Assembly: GCA_035544515.1 (NCBI GenBank)
Contig: DATKEG010000061.1
Span: forward strand, 1 to 33,084
DNA length: 33,084 nt
Direction of reading: 5' to 3'
Source of the DNA: DATKEG01 sp035544515
GTDB lineage: Bacteria > Acidobacteriota > Vicinamibacteria > Fen-336
A program made the translations under genes and the position numbers. Shown here piece by piece: positions 14,967 to 22,319 of this stretch (position 1 is its first letter; each line of letters begins with the position of its first letter). The notes below the pieces were generated by a model that was not told the origin of the DNA, did no database searches, and saw only the letters and a list, made by a program, of their open reading frames with translations.

Positions 14967-17152
14967 GCGGGATCATGAGACTGAGCTTCTGGCGAAAGGT
15001 GTTCGTTCTCGGGCTGCTGGCCGCCCCCGCGGCGCTGCCGGGCGCTCCGCGGGCGGGCGCGCCGCCGGGACAGGGCGACGGCCAGACGCCGCCGGCCGAA
15101 ACCGCGGCCGCCGCCGCGGATGACGCGCCCCGGTTTCCGTCCGGCGTCGACGTCGTCACCGTGGACGTGGTGGTCACGGACAGGAAGGGCAACCCGGTGC
15201 CGAACCTCCCGCGTGAGGCGTTCTCCGTGCAGGAGGACGGCAAGCCCCAGACCGTCACCTCGTTCGAGGCGGTCAAGGTGCCGCCCACCGCCTCGGTGGC
15301 GACGCCCGAGAAGCCGCGGGTGTCCACCAACACCGTGCCCATGGCCCGTACCGGCCGATCCTTCGTGATCGTGTTCGACGACATCCACCTGGCCCCCTTC
15401 CAGGCCCATCGCGCCAAGACCGCCGTGGCCGAGTTCCTCAAGAGCGGCGTGCGTGAAGGCGACCTGGTGACGCTCATCGCCACCGGCGGCGGCGCGTGGT
15501 GGAGCACGCGGATGGAAGCGGGGCGCGACGAGCTGATCGCGCTGCTCAAGCGCCTCGACGGCCGGCTCATGCCCCAGATCGGCCCGGACCGCATGAGCGA
15601 CTACGAGGCCATGCGCATCCACGTCTACCACGACGTGCAGGTCGAGCAGCGGGTGAGCCGGCGCTTCGAGACCTACGGCGTGGCCACGCGGTCGGGGATG
15701 GGGGACAGCTACAACCCCATGTACGCCGACGGCGACCCCATGGTGCGCGGCCGCGCCTCCGAGGTGTACTTCCAGTCCGTGTCCCGTAACCGCATCACGC
15801 TCGAGGTGCTGGAGCGCTCGCTCAACGCGCTGGCCGCGAGCCGCGGGCGCAAGTCGCTGATCCTGGTCTCCGAGGGCTTCATCTACGACCCCAACCTCGA
15901 CGAGTTCAAGCGGGTGACCCAGGCCTCGCGGCGCTCGAACGTGGCCATGTACTTCCTGGACACGCGCGGGCTGGGTGGTCTGCCGATCTACGCCAGCGCG
16001 GAGTTCGGGCCGCCCATCGACAACCAGGACATCGGCGCGATGTTCGTGGAGAGCCTGGAGGCCTCGGAAGGCGCCGAGGCGCTGGCTGCCGACACCGGCG
16101 GCTTCACGGTGAAGAACACCAACGACCTCGTGAGCGGCATCAAGCGCATCGCCCAGGAGTCGCAGAACTACTACCTCGTGGGCTACAACTCGACCAACAC
16201 CGAGCGCGACGGCCGCTTCCGCAAGATCCAGGTCAAGGTGGCGGGCAAGGGGCTCAAGGTGCGCGCGCGCAAGGGATACTACGCGCCGCTCGACGGTACG
16301 CGGGCCGCGGACAAGAAGCCCGGGTCCGGCGACCCGCAGATCCAGGCCGCGCTCGACTCCCCCTACGAGCAGGAGGACGTGCCGTTGCGGATGACCTCCT
16401 ACGTCATGGGCGAGACGCTGCTGGGCAAGGCCTCCGTGCTCGTGGCCGCGGACGTGGACGTGTCGAACTTCGGGTTCGAGGAGAAGGACGGCCGGCTCCA
16501 CGACACGCTCGAGTACCTACTGATCGTCGCCCATCGGGAGAGCGGGGAGTACTTCCGTTACGATCAGAAGGTCGAGATGAAGCTGCGTCCCGAGACCCGC
16601 GACCGCCTGGCCCGCACCTGGTACGGCATCGTCAAGGACTTCGAGCTGGCGCCCGGCGGCTACCAGGCCAAGATCGTCGTGCGCGACAAGAACAAGATGG
16701 ACGTCGGCACCGTGGTGCACGAGTTCGAGGTCCCCGACCTCACGCAGTTCCGCGTCTCGACACCCATCCTCTCCGACGTGGTGCAGCCCTCGGACGACGC
16801 GCCCGGCGTGCCGCGGCCCATGCTCCTCGCCCGCCGCACGTTCGGTCCGGGCGTCACCCTGTACGCCTCGTTCGAGGTGCACGGGGCGGCCAAGGACAAG
16901 AAGACGGGGATGCCCGTGGTCAGCGCGGGCTACCTCATCCGGCGGCGCGAGGGCGGCGTGGTGACCCAGATGGCGCCCACCCTGATCATGCCCACGTCGC
17001 TCGGGAAGGTCTCGCGCCTGATCGGCGCGCCGCTGGAGGGCGGCCCCGGCGAATACGAGCTGGTCATGACGTTCAACGACACGATCGGCGGCAAGACGCT
17101 CGAGGTCCGCGAGCCGTTCACGGTCGCGGCCGACGCCCCGCCCGCGGGGTAG
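14963..17152 (+). CDS. Secreted VWFA-related protein (acidobacterial type)
   Basis: A 729-residue exported protein. The signal peptide is about 1-30 and a low-complexity Ala/Pro/Gly linker follows. The family's opening beta domain is VDVVTVDVVVTDRKGNPVPNLPREAFSVQEDGKPQTVTSFE (62-102). A von Willebrand A-like domain follows from about 132 (SFVIVFDDIHLAPF) through SRGRKSLILVSEGFIYD to NYYLVGYNSTNTERDGRFRKIQVKV and RARKGYYAPL. The rest is beta-rich with no recognised domain. The metal-binding MIDAS motif DxSxS is replaced by DDIHL, so metal-dependent adhesion is doubtful. The layout fits TIGR03436, common in Acidobacteria; the function is unknown. The start overlaps the Rieske stop as ATGA. Confidence 0.9.
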   Translation: MSGIMRLSFWRKVFVLGLLAAPAALPGAPRAGAPPGQGDGQTPPAETAAAAADDAPRFPSGVDVVTVDVVVTDRKGNPVPNLPREAFSVQEDGKPQTVTSFEAVKVPPTASVATPEKPRVSTNTVPMARTGRSFVIVFDDIHLAPFQAHRAKTAVAEFLKSGVREGDLVTLIATGGGAWWSTRMEAGRDELIALLKRLDGRLMPQIGPDRMSDYEAMRIHVYHDVQVEQRVSRRFETYGVATRSGMGDSYNPMYADGDPMVRGRASEVYFQSVSRNRITLEVLERSLNALAASRGRKSLILVSEGFIYDPNLDEFKRVTQASRRSNVAMYFLDTRGLGGLPIYASAEFGPPIDNQDIGAMFVESLEASEGAEALAADTGGFTVKNTNDLVSGIKRIAQESQNYYLVGYNSTNTERDGRFRKIQVKVAGKGLKVRARKGYYAPLDGTRAADKKPGSGDPQIQAALDSPYEQEDVPLRMTSYVMGETLLGKASVLVAADVDVSNFGFEEKDGRLHDTLEYLLIVAHRESGEYFRYDQKVEMKLRPETRDRLARTWYGIVKDFELAPGGYQAKIVVRDKNKMDVGTVVHEFEVPDLTQFRVSTPILSDVVQPSDDAPGVPRPMLLARRTFGPGVTLYASFEVHGAAKDKKTGMPVVSAGYLIRRREGGVVTQMAPTLIMPTSLGKVSRLIGAPLEGGPGEYELVMTFNDTIGGKTLEVREPFTVAADAPPAG

Positions 17153-17170
17153 GCGAAGGTCGCCCAGGCC

Positions 17171-17686
17171 TCATTCCGTGGGTGGCTTCTCTCGCAGCTC
17201 GCGCTGCCACCACGACACGTCGTGCCACTTCCCGAACTTGCGTCCCGCGCGACGGAACACGCCGACTTCACCGAAACCCAGGGACCTGTGCAGGCGGACG
17301 CTGGCCTCGTTCGGCAGCGTGATCCCCGCATAGGCCGTGCAGTACCCCTTCTCCGCGAGGACGGTCAGCAGGCGCGCATAGAGCGCCTTGGCCACGCCCT
17401 GTCCGTGATGCGCCGGATGGACGTAGGCCGACGTCTCCACGGACCATTGGTACGCCGCGCGCGTCCGAAACGCGGCGGCGTAGGCATAGCCGAGGGATTC
17501 GGTTCCCCGTTCCGCGACCAGCCAGGCCCACTCCGACTGGGCGGCGACGATCCGCTGCTCGAACTCCGCCAGGGATGGAGGCACGAACTCGAAGGAAACC
17601 GCCGTCTCCACCACGAACGGCCGGTAGATGGCCAGAAGCGCCTCGGTGTCGGCGCGCACCGCATCGCGGATTCGCAGGTCGGTCAT
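17171..17686 (-). CDS. GNAT acetyltransferase, phosphinothricin/methionine-sulfoximine type
   Basis: A 171-residue GNAT N-acetyltransferase. It follows the Pat/MddA layout: IRDAVRADTEALLAIYRPFVVETAVSFE (5-33), the acetyl-CoA-binding strand and loop ETSAYVHPAHHGQGVAKALY (84-103), and NEASVRLHRSLGFGEVGVFRRAGRKFGKWHDVSWWQREL. Family members acetylate phosphinothricin, methionine sulfoximine or similar amines; chromosomal homologues often have other natural substrates, so no resistance role is claimed. It stands alone, convergent with the VWFA gene and separated from secG by about 70 bases. Confidence 0.9.
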   Translation of the reverse strand: MTDLRIRDAVRADTEALLAIYRPFVVETAVSFEFVPPSLAEFEQRIVAAQSEWAWLVAERGTESLGYAYAAAFRTRAAYQWSVETSAYVHPAHHGQGVAKALYARLLTVLAEKGYCTAYAGITLPNEASVRLHRSLGFGEVGVFRRAGRKFGKWHDVSWWQRELREKPPTE

Positions 17687-17738
17687 CGCCGGCTCACTTC
17701 ACCGCCACGCGGCAAAGGGGGGGCAGGCCTCATGCTCG

Positions 17739-17752
17739 CGGGCTCGCGCCCG
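17739..17752 (-). terminator. GCGA-loop hairpin after secG
   Basis: On the minus strand CGGGC-GCGA-GCCCG forms a 5-bp stem with a GNRA-type loop, two bases after the secG stop at the end of the gap-pgk-tpiA-secG operon. No T-run follows, so its strength as a terminator is uncertain. Confidence 0.3.
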
Positions 17753-17754
17753 GA

Positions 17755-18114
17755 CTACTGAGCGGCGGGGAAGGCCGGGGCGGGCGCGGGGGTGGCGGGT
17801 GCGCCGGCGTCGGCCGCGGGAGTGGGCGAAACCGTGGGTTCCGGCGGGTTGCCCACGCGGTCGAGCACCGAGCCCGCACCCGGGCGCAGCATGGAGAGGG
17901 CGAGGCTGGTGATCATGAAGACGCCGGCCAGGACCGCGGTGGCTCGGGAAAGGACGTTGGCGGAGCCGCGCGGGCCGAAGGCGGTCTGCGTGCCGCCCCC
18001 TCCGAACGCGCTGGCGAGGTCCTGGTTCTTTCCCTGCTGCAGGAGCACCACCGCGATCAGGAACAGGCACGCGACGATGTGGAGGAGCACGACGGAGTAG
18101 TAGGCGATGCTCAT
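17755..18114 (-). CDS. secG: Protein translocase subunit SecG
   Basis: Small subunit of the SecYEG protein-export channel in the inner membrane. The 119-residue protein has two membrane segments (about 3-25 and 56-76) joined by the conserved loop LLQQGKNQDLASAFGGGGTQTAFGPRGSANVLSRATAVLA. A Pro/Ala-rich tail follows (82-119). The start ATG overlaps the tpiA stop as ATGA, the usual tpiA-secG arrangement. A TATAAT box inside the end of tpiA, 11 bases before the ATG, may give it its own transcript. Confidence 0.95.
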   Translation of the reverse strand: MSIAYYSVVLLHIVACLFLIAVVLLQQGKNQDLASAFGGGGTQTAFGPRGSANVLSRATAVLAGVFMITSLALSMLRPGAGSVLDRVGNPPEPTVSPTPAADAGAPATPAPAPAFPAAQ

Positions 18115-18875
18115 GGCAAACCCTGATTATACACGGTCACGATCGCCAGGAAGCTCGCGGCCTGCAGCGACGCGCCGCCCACCAGGGCCCCGTCCACGTC
18201 GGCCTGCCCCATGAGCACCCTCGCGTTGTCGGGCTTGACGCTCCCGCCGTAGAGGATGCGGACGGCGGCGCCCGGCGCCTCGCCGTGCGAGCGGGAAACC
18301 AGCCGCCGGATGAACGCGTGGACCTCCTGCGCCTGCTCCGGCGTGGCGTTGCGCCCGGTGCCGATCGCCCACACCGGCTCGTAGGCGACCACCGCCGTCG
18401 CGACCTGGTCGGGGGTGAGAGGGCGCAACGCGCGCTCGATCTGACGTTCCACGACCTCCATGGTGCGGTCGGCGTCGCGCTCGGCCAGCGTCTCGCCCAC
18501 GCACACCACCGGCGTGAGCCCGTGCCGGAAGGCGGCCTGCGCCTTGCGGGCCACGTTCTCGTCCGTCTCGCCGAAGAGCTGCCGGCGCTCCGAGTGGCCG
18601 AGGATCACGTGCGTGCAGCCCACGTCGCGCAGCATGCGCGGGGAGACCTCGCCCGTGAAGGCGCCCTCGTCCTCCCAGTGCATGTTCTGGGCGCCCAGGA
18701 ACACCGGCCCGCCGCGCAGCGTCTCGGCCACGGCGACGAGCGCGGTGAAGGGCGGGCATACCAGGACCTCGGCCTCTCCCGCGCCGCCGCGCCGGACCTC
18801 CTCGGCCAGCGCCTTCGCCTCCGCGACCGTCTTGAACATTTTCCAGTTGCCGGCGATCAGCGGACGGCGGCTCAC
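18111..18875 (-). CDS. tpiA: Triosephosphate isomerase TpiA
   Basis: Interconverts dihydroxyacetone phosphate and glyceraldehyde 3-phosphate in glycolysis. The 254-residue protein has all catalytic residues: Lys12 (AGNWKMF), His94 (LGHSERR) and Glu166 (AYEPVWAIGTG), and the phosphate-binding LYGGSVKPDN near the C-terminus. It starts at a GTG (18875) and overlaps secG by ATGA. Upstream of it is a duplicated copy of the pgk/tpiA junction, including the first 32 bases of this gene with two changes, so its 5' context has been rearranged while the gene itself is intact. Confidence 0.96.
   Translation of the reverse strand: MSRRPLIAGNWKMFKTVAEAKALAEEVRRGGAGEAEVLVCPPFTALVAVAETLRGGPVFLGAQNMHWEDEGAFTGEVSPRMLRDVGCTHVILGHSERRQLFGETDENVARKAQAAFRHGLTPVVCVGETLAERDADRTMEVVERQIERALRPLTPDQVATAVVAYEPVWAIGTGRNATPEQAQEVHAFIRRLVSRSHGEAPGAAVRILYGGSVKPDNARVLMGQADVDGALVGGASLQAASFLAIVTVYNQGLP
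18126..18131 (-). promoter_or_regulatory. -10 box inside tpiA for secG
   Basis: On the minus strand TATAAT lies within the last codons of tpiA, 11 bases before the secG ATG. It would give secG a very short leader. The -35 region (about 18149-18154) is poor. Confidence 0.35.
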
Positions 18876-18895
18876 TTGAGCGTCCTCGCTCGGCG
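18844..18895. repeat. Direct repeat copy A, pgk/tpiA junction
   Basis: This 52-base segment matches 18969-19023 with two substitutions and one three-base gap. It covers the first codons of tpiA and the bases before it. The three bases missing here compared with copy B correspond to the pgk stop codon (TCA on the plus strand). This copy leads into the working tpiA. Confidence 0.85.
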
Positions 18896-19000
18896 CGTCG
18901 ATGAGGTTCCGCGTCGCCGGGACCGAGTCCCGGCTCCTCGGAGCGGAGGCCTCGCTGCGGGCGGGAGGCAGTTCCCGGCGATCAACGGACGGCGGCTCAC
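18872..19000 (-). other. 42-codon remnant ORF made by the junction duplication
   Basis: From a GTG at 19000 a frame of 42 codons begins like tpiA (VSRRPLIAGN), diverges into Arg/Pro-rich residues, and ends RTLK with its TGA inside the GTGA of the real tpiA start. A five-codon frame (MRTLK) likewise runs from the pgk stop (ATGA) to this GTG. Both are products of the duplicated junction. A real peptide is unlikely, but the chain of overlapping stops and starts could keep ribosomes moving from pgk to tpiA. Confidence 0.4.
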
Positions 19001-19023
19001 TTGAGCGTCCTCATCGCTCGGCG
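18969..19023. repeat. Direct repeat copy B, at the end of pgk
   Basis: This 55-base segment includes the last pgk codons and stop, the short spacer, and a degenerate copy of the tpiA start (first 32 bases of tpiA with two changes). After that the similarity ends and about 73 bases of unrelated sequence separate it from copy A. Confidence 0.85.
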
Positions 19024-20204
19024 TCCTCCAGGCAGGCCACGCCGGGCAGCGGCTGGCCGCTCAGGAACTCGAGCGAGGCCCCGCCCCCGGTCGAGACGTG
19101 GTCGATCCGGTCGGCCAGGCCCATCTGCGTGAGAGCGGCCACGCTGTCCCCGCCGCCCACGATCGAGATGCCCGGGCTGTCCGCCAGCGCGCGGGCCATG
19201 GCCAGCGTCCCCTCCGCGAACGGCTTCATCTCGAACACGCCCATGGGGCCGTTCCACAGGACCAGCTTCGCGCGGCCCGCTTCGCCGGCGTAGGCGCGCG
19301 CGGTTTCGGGGCCGATGTCGAGGCCCATCCAGCCGTCGGGGATCTCGTCCACGGGCAGGACCTTGCGCTCGGCGTCTTGATCGAAGGCCGCGGCGACCAC
19401 GTGGTCCTTCGGCAGCCGGATGCGGTCGCCGCGCGCGAGCAGCGCCCGCGCCAGCTCCAGTTTGTCCTCCTCGACGAGGCTCCGGCCCGTGGGCAGACCC
19501 TTGGCCCGCAGGAACGTGTACGCCATGCCGCCGCCCACGAGCAGCGCGTCCACCTTCGGGAGCAGGCTCTCGATCACCTCGATCTTGTCCGACACCTTGG
19601 CTCCGCCGAGCACGGCCACGAAAGGACGCTCCGGCGCCTCGAGCGCCAGCCCGAGGTACTTCAGCTCCTTCTCCATGAGGAGGCCGGCCACCGAGCGGCG
19701 GACGTGCCGCGACACGCCTTCGGTGGAGGCGTGCGCGCGGTGCGCGCTGCCGAAGGCGTCGTTCACGAACACGCTCGCGCCCGTGTCCGCGACCAGCGCC
19801 TTCGCGAACGCGGGATCGTTCGCCTCTTCCTGCTTGTGGAAGCGCACGTTCTCGAGCAGGAGGACCTCCCCCTCGCGGAGCTTCCCCGCGGCCTCCTTCA
19901 CCTGCGGTCCCACGCAATCGGGCGCATGGACGACGGGGCGCCCGAGCAGCTCACCGAGGCGAGCGGCAGCCGGCTTCAGGCTGAGCTCCGGCGCCGGCCC
20001 CTTCTTCGGCCGGCCGAGGTGCGAGGCCAGCACCACCTTCGCGCCCGCGCCGGCGAGGTGCTCGAGCGTGGGCCGCGAGGCCCGGATGCGGGTGTCGTCC
20101 GTGATGCGCCCGCCTTCGAGCGGGACGTTGTAGTCCACGCGCACGAAGACGGTGGTCCCCCGCAAGTCGTTCAAGTCCCGGACGGTCTTCTTCCTCGTCC
20201 CCAA
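19011..20204 (-). CDS. pgk: Phosphoglycerate kinase Pgk
   Basis: Transfers phosphate from 1,3-bisphosphoglycerate to ADP in glycolysis. The 397-residue protein shows the family motifs in order: VFVRVDYNVPLE, TRIRASRPTLEHL, ASHLGRPKK, LLENVRFHKQEEAND, NDAFGSAHRAHAS, LGGAKVSDKIEVI, LWNGPMGVFE, and the C-terminal nucleotide-site residues GGGDSVAALTQMG and STGGGASLEFLSG. The start is a TTG (20204) preceded by GGAGGACGGAG; no ATG or GTG fits the N-terminus. It follows gap after 49 bases. Its end is repeated upstream of tpiA. Confidence 0.96.
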   Translation of the reverse strand: MGTRKKTVRDLNDLRGTTVFVRVDYNVPLEGGRITDDTRIRASRPTLEHLAGAGAKVVLASHLGRPKKGPAPELSLKPAAARLGELLGRPVVHAPDCVGPQVKEAAGKLREGEVLLLENVRFHKQEEANDPAFAKALVADTGASVFVNDAFGSAHRAHASTEGVSRHVRRSVAGLLMEKELKYLGLALEAPERPFVAVLGGAKVSDKIEVIESLLPKVDALLVGGGMAYTFLRAKGLPTGRSLVEEDKLELARALLARGDRIRLPKDHVVAAAFDQDAERKVLPVDEIPDGWMGLDIGPETARAYAGEAGRAKLVLWNGPMGVFEMKPFAEGTLAMARALADSPGISIVGGGDSVAALTQMGLADRIDHVSTGGGASLEFLSGQPLPGVACLEDAER

Positions 20205-20253
20205 GACTCCGTCCTCCGTGTCCGCTCTGTTGCGCCCTGCCCGTCGTGAGTGG

Positions 20254-21270
20254 CTAGCGGTCCTTCTCGGCCATGAAGTGCAGCAGGTCCTTCACGCGGC
20301 TCGAGAAGCCCCATTCGTTGTCGTACCAGGAGAAGACCTTCGCCATGGTGCCGTCCACGACCTTGGTGAGCGGGGCGTCCACGATCGAGGAGTGCGGGTT
20401 GCCGCGGAAGTCCACCGAGACCAGCTGCTCCTCCGAGACGGCCAGGATTCCCTTCATGGGCCCCGCGGCCGCCTGCTTGAAGGCCGCGTTGATCTCCTCG
20501 GCGGCGGCGGGCTTCTTCAGCTCGACCGTGAGGTCCACGATGGACACGTTCGGCGTGGGGACGCGGATGGCCACCCCGTCGAGCCGGCCCTTGAGCTCCG
20601 GGATGGCCAGGTAGATGGCCTTGGCCGCGCCCGTGGACGTGGGGATCATGGACACCGCGGCCGCGCGGGCGCGCCGCAGGTCCTTGTGCGGCAGGTCCAG
20701 GATCTTCTGGTCGTTCGTGTAGGAGTGGATGGTCGTCATCTGGCCCTTGACGATGCCGTAGCGGTCGTGGAGGACCTTGACCACGGGCGCGAGGGCGTTC
20801 GTGGTGCACGAGCCGTTGGAGACGATGTGGTGGCGCCGCGGCTCGTATTTGTCCTGGTTCACGCCGAGCACGATCGTGAAGTCGTCGTCCGTGGACTTGC
20901 CCAGCGGCGCCGAGACGATGACCCTCTTCGCGCCGGCCTTGAGGTGCGCGCTGGCCTTCTCGGAGTCGGTGAACAGCCCGGTGGACTCGATGACGTATTC
21001 GGCGCCGAGGTCCTTCCAGGGAAGCTGCGCCGGGTCCTTGACGGCCAGGACCCTGATCTTGCGGCTCGCCACGTGGATGGTGTCGCCCTCCGCCTTCACC
21101 TCGTCGGGAAGGTTGCCGAGGATCGAGTCGTATTTGAGCAGGTGGGCGAGCGTGGCCGCATCCGTGATGTCGTTGACGGCCACGAACTCGATGTCCTTGT
21201 CGTGCAGGGCCGCGCGCAGGATGTTGCGCCCGATGCGGCCGAAGCCATTGATGCCTACGCGGATTGCCAT
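20254..21270 (-). CDS. gap: Glyceraldehyde-3-phosphate dehydrogenase, NAD type
   Basis: Oxidises and phosphorylates glyceraldehyde 3-phosphate to 1,3-bisphosphoglycerate. The 338-residue protein has the Rossmann start RVGINGFGRIGRN, Asp34 at the end of strand 2 (favouring NAD), the catalytic Cys155 (SNGSCTTNAL) and His182, and WYDNEWGFSSR near the end. The ATG at 21270 is chosen because GAGGAGG lies six bases before it; the ATG at 21276 directly touches that site. It is the first gene of gap-pgk-tpiA-secG. Confidence 0.96.
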   Translation of the reverse strand: MAIRVGINGFGRIGRNILRAALHDKDIEFVAVNDITDAATLAHLLKYDSILGNLPDEVKAEGDTIHVASRKIRVLAVKDPAQLPWKDLGAEYVIESTGLFTDSEKASAHLKAGAKRVIVSAPLGKSTDDDFTIVLGVNQDKYEPRRHHIVSNGSCTTNALAPVVKVLHDRYGIVKGQMTTIHSYTNDQKILDLPHKDLRRARAAAVSMIPTSTGAAKAIYLAIPELKGRLDGVAIRVPTPNVSIVDLTVELKKPAAAEEINAAFKQAAAGPMKGILAVSEEQLVSVDFRGNPHSSIVDAPLTKVVDGTMAKVFSWYDNEWGFSSRVKDLLHFMAEKDR

Positions 21271-21295
21271 GCGCATCCTCCTCGACCAGGGGGCG

Positions 21296-21316
21296 GCGGG
21301 AGTGAATCCATCCCGC
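21296..21316 (-). promoter_or_regulatory. Leader hairpin upstream of gap
   Basis: GCGGGA (21296-21301) pairs perfectly with TCCCGC (21311-21316) around a nine-base loop, in the transcribed leader between the predicted promoter and gap. It could affect mRNA stability or translation; chance is not excluded. Confidence 0.25.
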
Positions 21317-21362
21317 TCGCGTTCTGCCCGTTGCTGCTCCTACGGAGAGTGGCGAAGCGGCC

Positions 21363-21393
21363 AGTCTATCCGAGCGCGCGCGAGAGCGTCAAG
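21363..21393 (-). promoter_or_regulatory. Sigma-70-like promoter of the gap operon
   Basis: On the minus strand TTGACG (21393-21388) and TAGACT (21368-21363) are separated by 19 bases, giving a leader of about 85 bases before the gap ATG. The spacing is slightly long, but both boxes are good for this GC-rich DNA. Confidence 0.5.
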
Positions 21394-21428
21394 ATCGCGG
21401 GCGCACTTGCCCGCGGCCGCGGGATGGC

Positions 21429-21434
21429 TACAAT
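21429..21434 (+). promoter_or_regulatory. -10 box of the S51 peptidase gene
   Basis: TACAAT directly precedes the GTG at 21435 and lies nine bases before the GTG at 21444. Transcription from it would begin after 21435, which favours 21444 as the start codon and a leaderless or nearly leaderless message. Confidence 0.45.
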
Positions 21435-21443
21435 GTGCGCGCC

Positions 21444-22259
21444 GTGTGGAGATTCCCGCTGTTCTGCGCCGCACTGCTCCTCCTGCCGCGGACCCTGCCC
21501 GCGGGCGAGAAGCTGGTGCTGCTCGGCGGCGGGCCGCGGCCGCCCGCCGCGCTGGCGCGCTTCGTGGAGTGGGCCGGCAACGGCGACTCGCGGCTGCTCG
21601 TGGTCACCTGGGCCAGCGTGGAGCCGCTCGACTCCTACCTCTCGATCGAGCGCGACCTGCGCCTCTACCGTCCGGCCTCGATCGAGGCCGCGCCCTTCGC
21701 GCCGCTCGGACCGGGGGACAAGCCGCGGCTGCTGGCCTCCGTGCGCCGAGCCACCGGCATCTTCTTCGGCGGCGGCGACCAGGGCCGGATCATGGACGTC
21801 CTGCAGGACCGCGACCTCTCCAGGGCGTTGCGCGAGCGTTACCGGAGCGGTGTCGTGTTCGGGGGCACGAGCGCGGGTACGGCGGTGATGTCCGCCCTCA
21901 TGATCACGGGGGCCGGCGACCCCACGGTCGTCGACGGCCGCAGGGTCGAGGTGCGGGCGGGGCTCGGCCTTCTGCCCGGCGTCATCCTCGACCAGCACTT
22001 CCTGAAGCGTCAGCGCCAGAACCGGCTCTTCGGGCTCGTCCTCGACCACCCGCGTCTGCTCGGGATCGGCGTGGACGAGGGCACGGCGCTGGCGGTCAGC
22101 GACAACCGGCACGCGGAGGTGGTGGGGCCGGGTTCGGTGATGATGGTGGACGCGGTCGCCGGCACCGACGACCTCGTGGTCAGCCTCGTGCGGCCGGGCG
22201 AGACCTTCGACCTCAAGACGCGGAGGCGGAACCGCGTGGCCACGGGCGCCGGCGGCTAG
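21444..22259 (+). CDS. Exported S51-family peptidase, cyanophycinase-like
   Basis: A 271-residue protein of the cyanophycinase / peptidase E group with an N-terminal signal sequence (MWRFPLFCAALLLLPRTLPAG). It shows LVLLGGGPRPP, IFFGGGDQGRIMDVL, the nucleophile Ser143 in FGGTSAGTAVMS, and the ILDQHFLKRQRQNRLF segment with a likely catalytic His185. Cyanophycinases cut beta-Asp-Arg dipeptides from cyanophycin, but exported homologues in non-cyanophycin bacteria may cut other isoaspartyl-like peptides; the substrate is not known. The start may instead be the GTG at 21435. It diverges from the gap operon and precedes waaA by 60 bases. Confidence 0.85.
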   Translation: MWRFPLFCAALLLLPRTLPAGEKLVLLGGGPRPPAALARFVEWAGNGDSRLLVVTWASVEPLDSYLSIERDLRLYRPASIEAAPFAPLGPGDKPRLLASVRRATGIFFGGGDQGRIMDVLQDRDLSRALRERYRSGVVFGGTSAGTAVMSALMITGAGDPTVVDGRRVEVRAGLGLLPGVILDQHFLKRQRQNRLFGLVLDHPRLLGIGVDEGTALAVSDNRHAEVVGPGSVMMVDAVAGTDDLVVSLVRPGETFDLKTRRRNRVATGAGG

Positions 22260-22286
22260 CGCTACCGGCCGCAGGCGGCCGCGCCC

Positions 22287-22292
22287 TATACT
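22287..22292 (+). promoter_or_regulatory. -10 box of the LPS operon
   Basis: TATACT in the 60-base gap before waaA, 27 bases before its GTG. No clear -35 box is seen. Confidence 0.4.
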
Positions 22293-22319
22293 CGCCTCTT
22301 TGCCGCCCGCGCGGGTTTC

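Noticed and set aside
14942..16501. 519-residue minus-strand open frame opposite the VWFA gene
   Set aside because: No recognisable motifs; the plus strand has signal peptide, family motifs and an ATGA-coupled start.
17171..17686. Phosphinothricin resistance gene
   Set aside because: The GNAT family fits, but chromosomal homologues often act on other amines and nothing nearby points to resistance.
18997..19917. 306-residue minus-strand frame within pgk ending MRTLK
   Set aside because: Out-of-frame shadow of pgk; only its last five codons belong to the duplicated junction described above.
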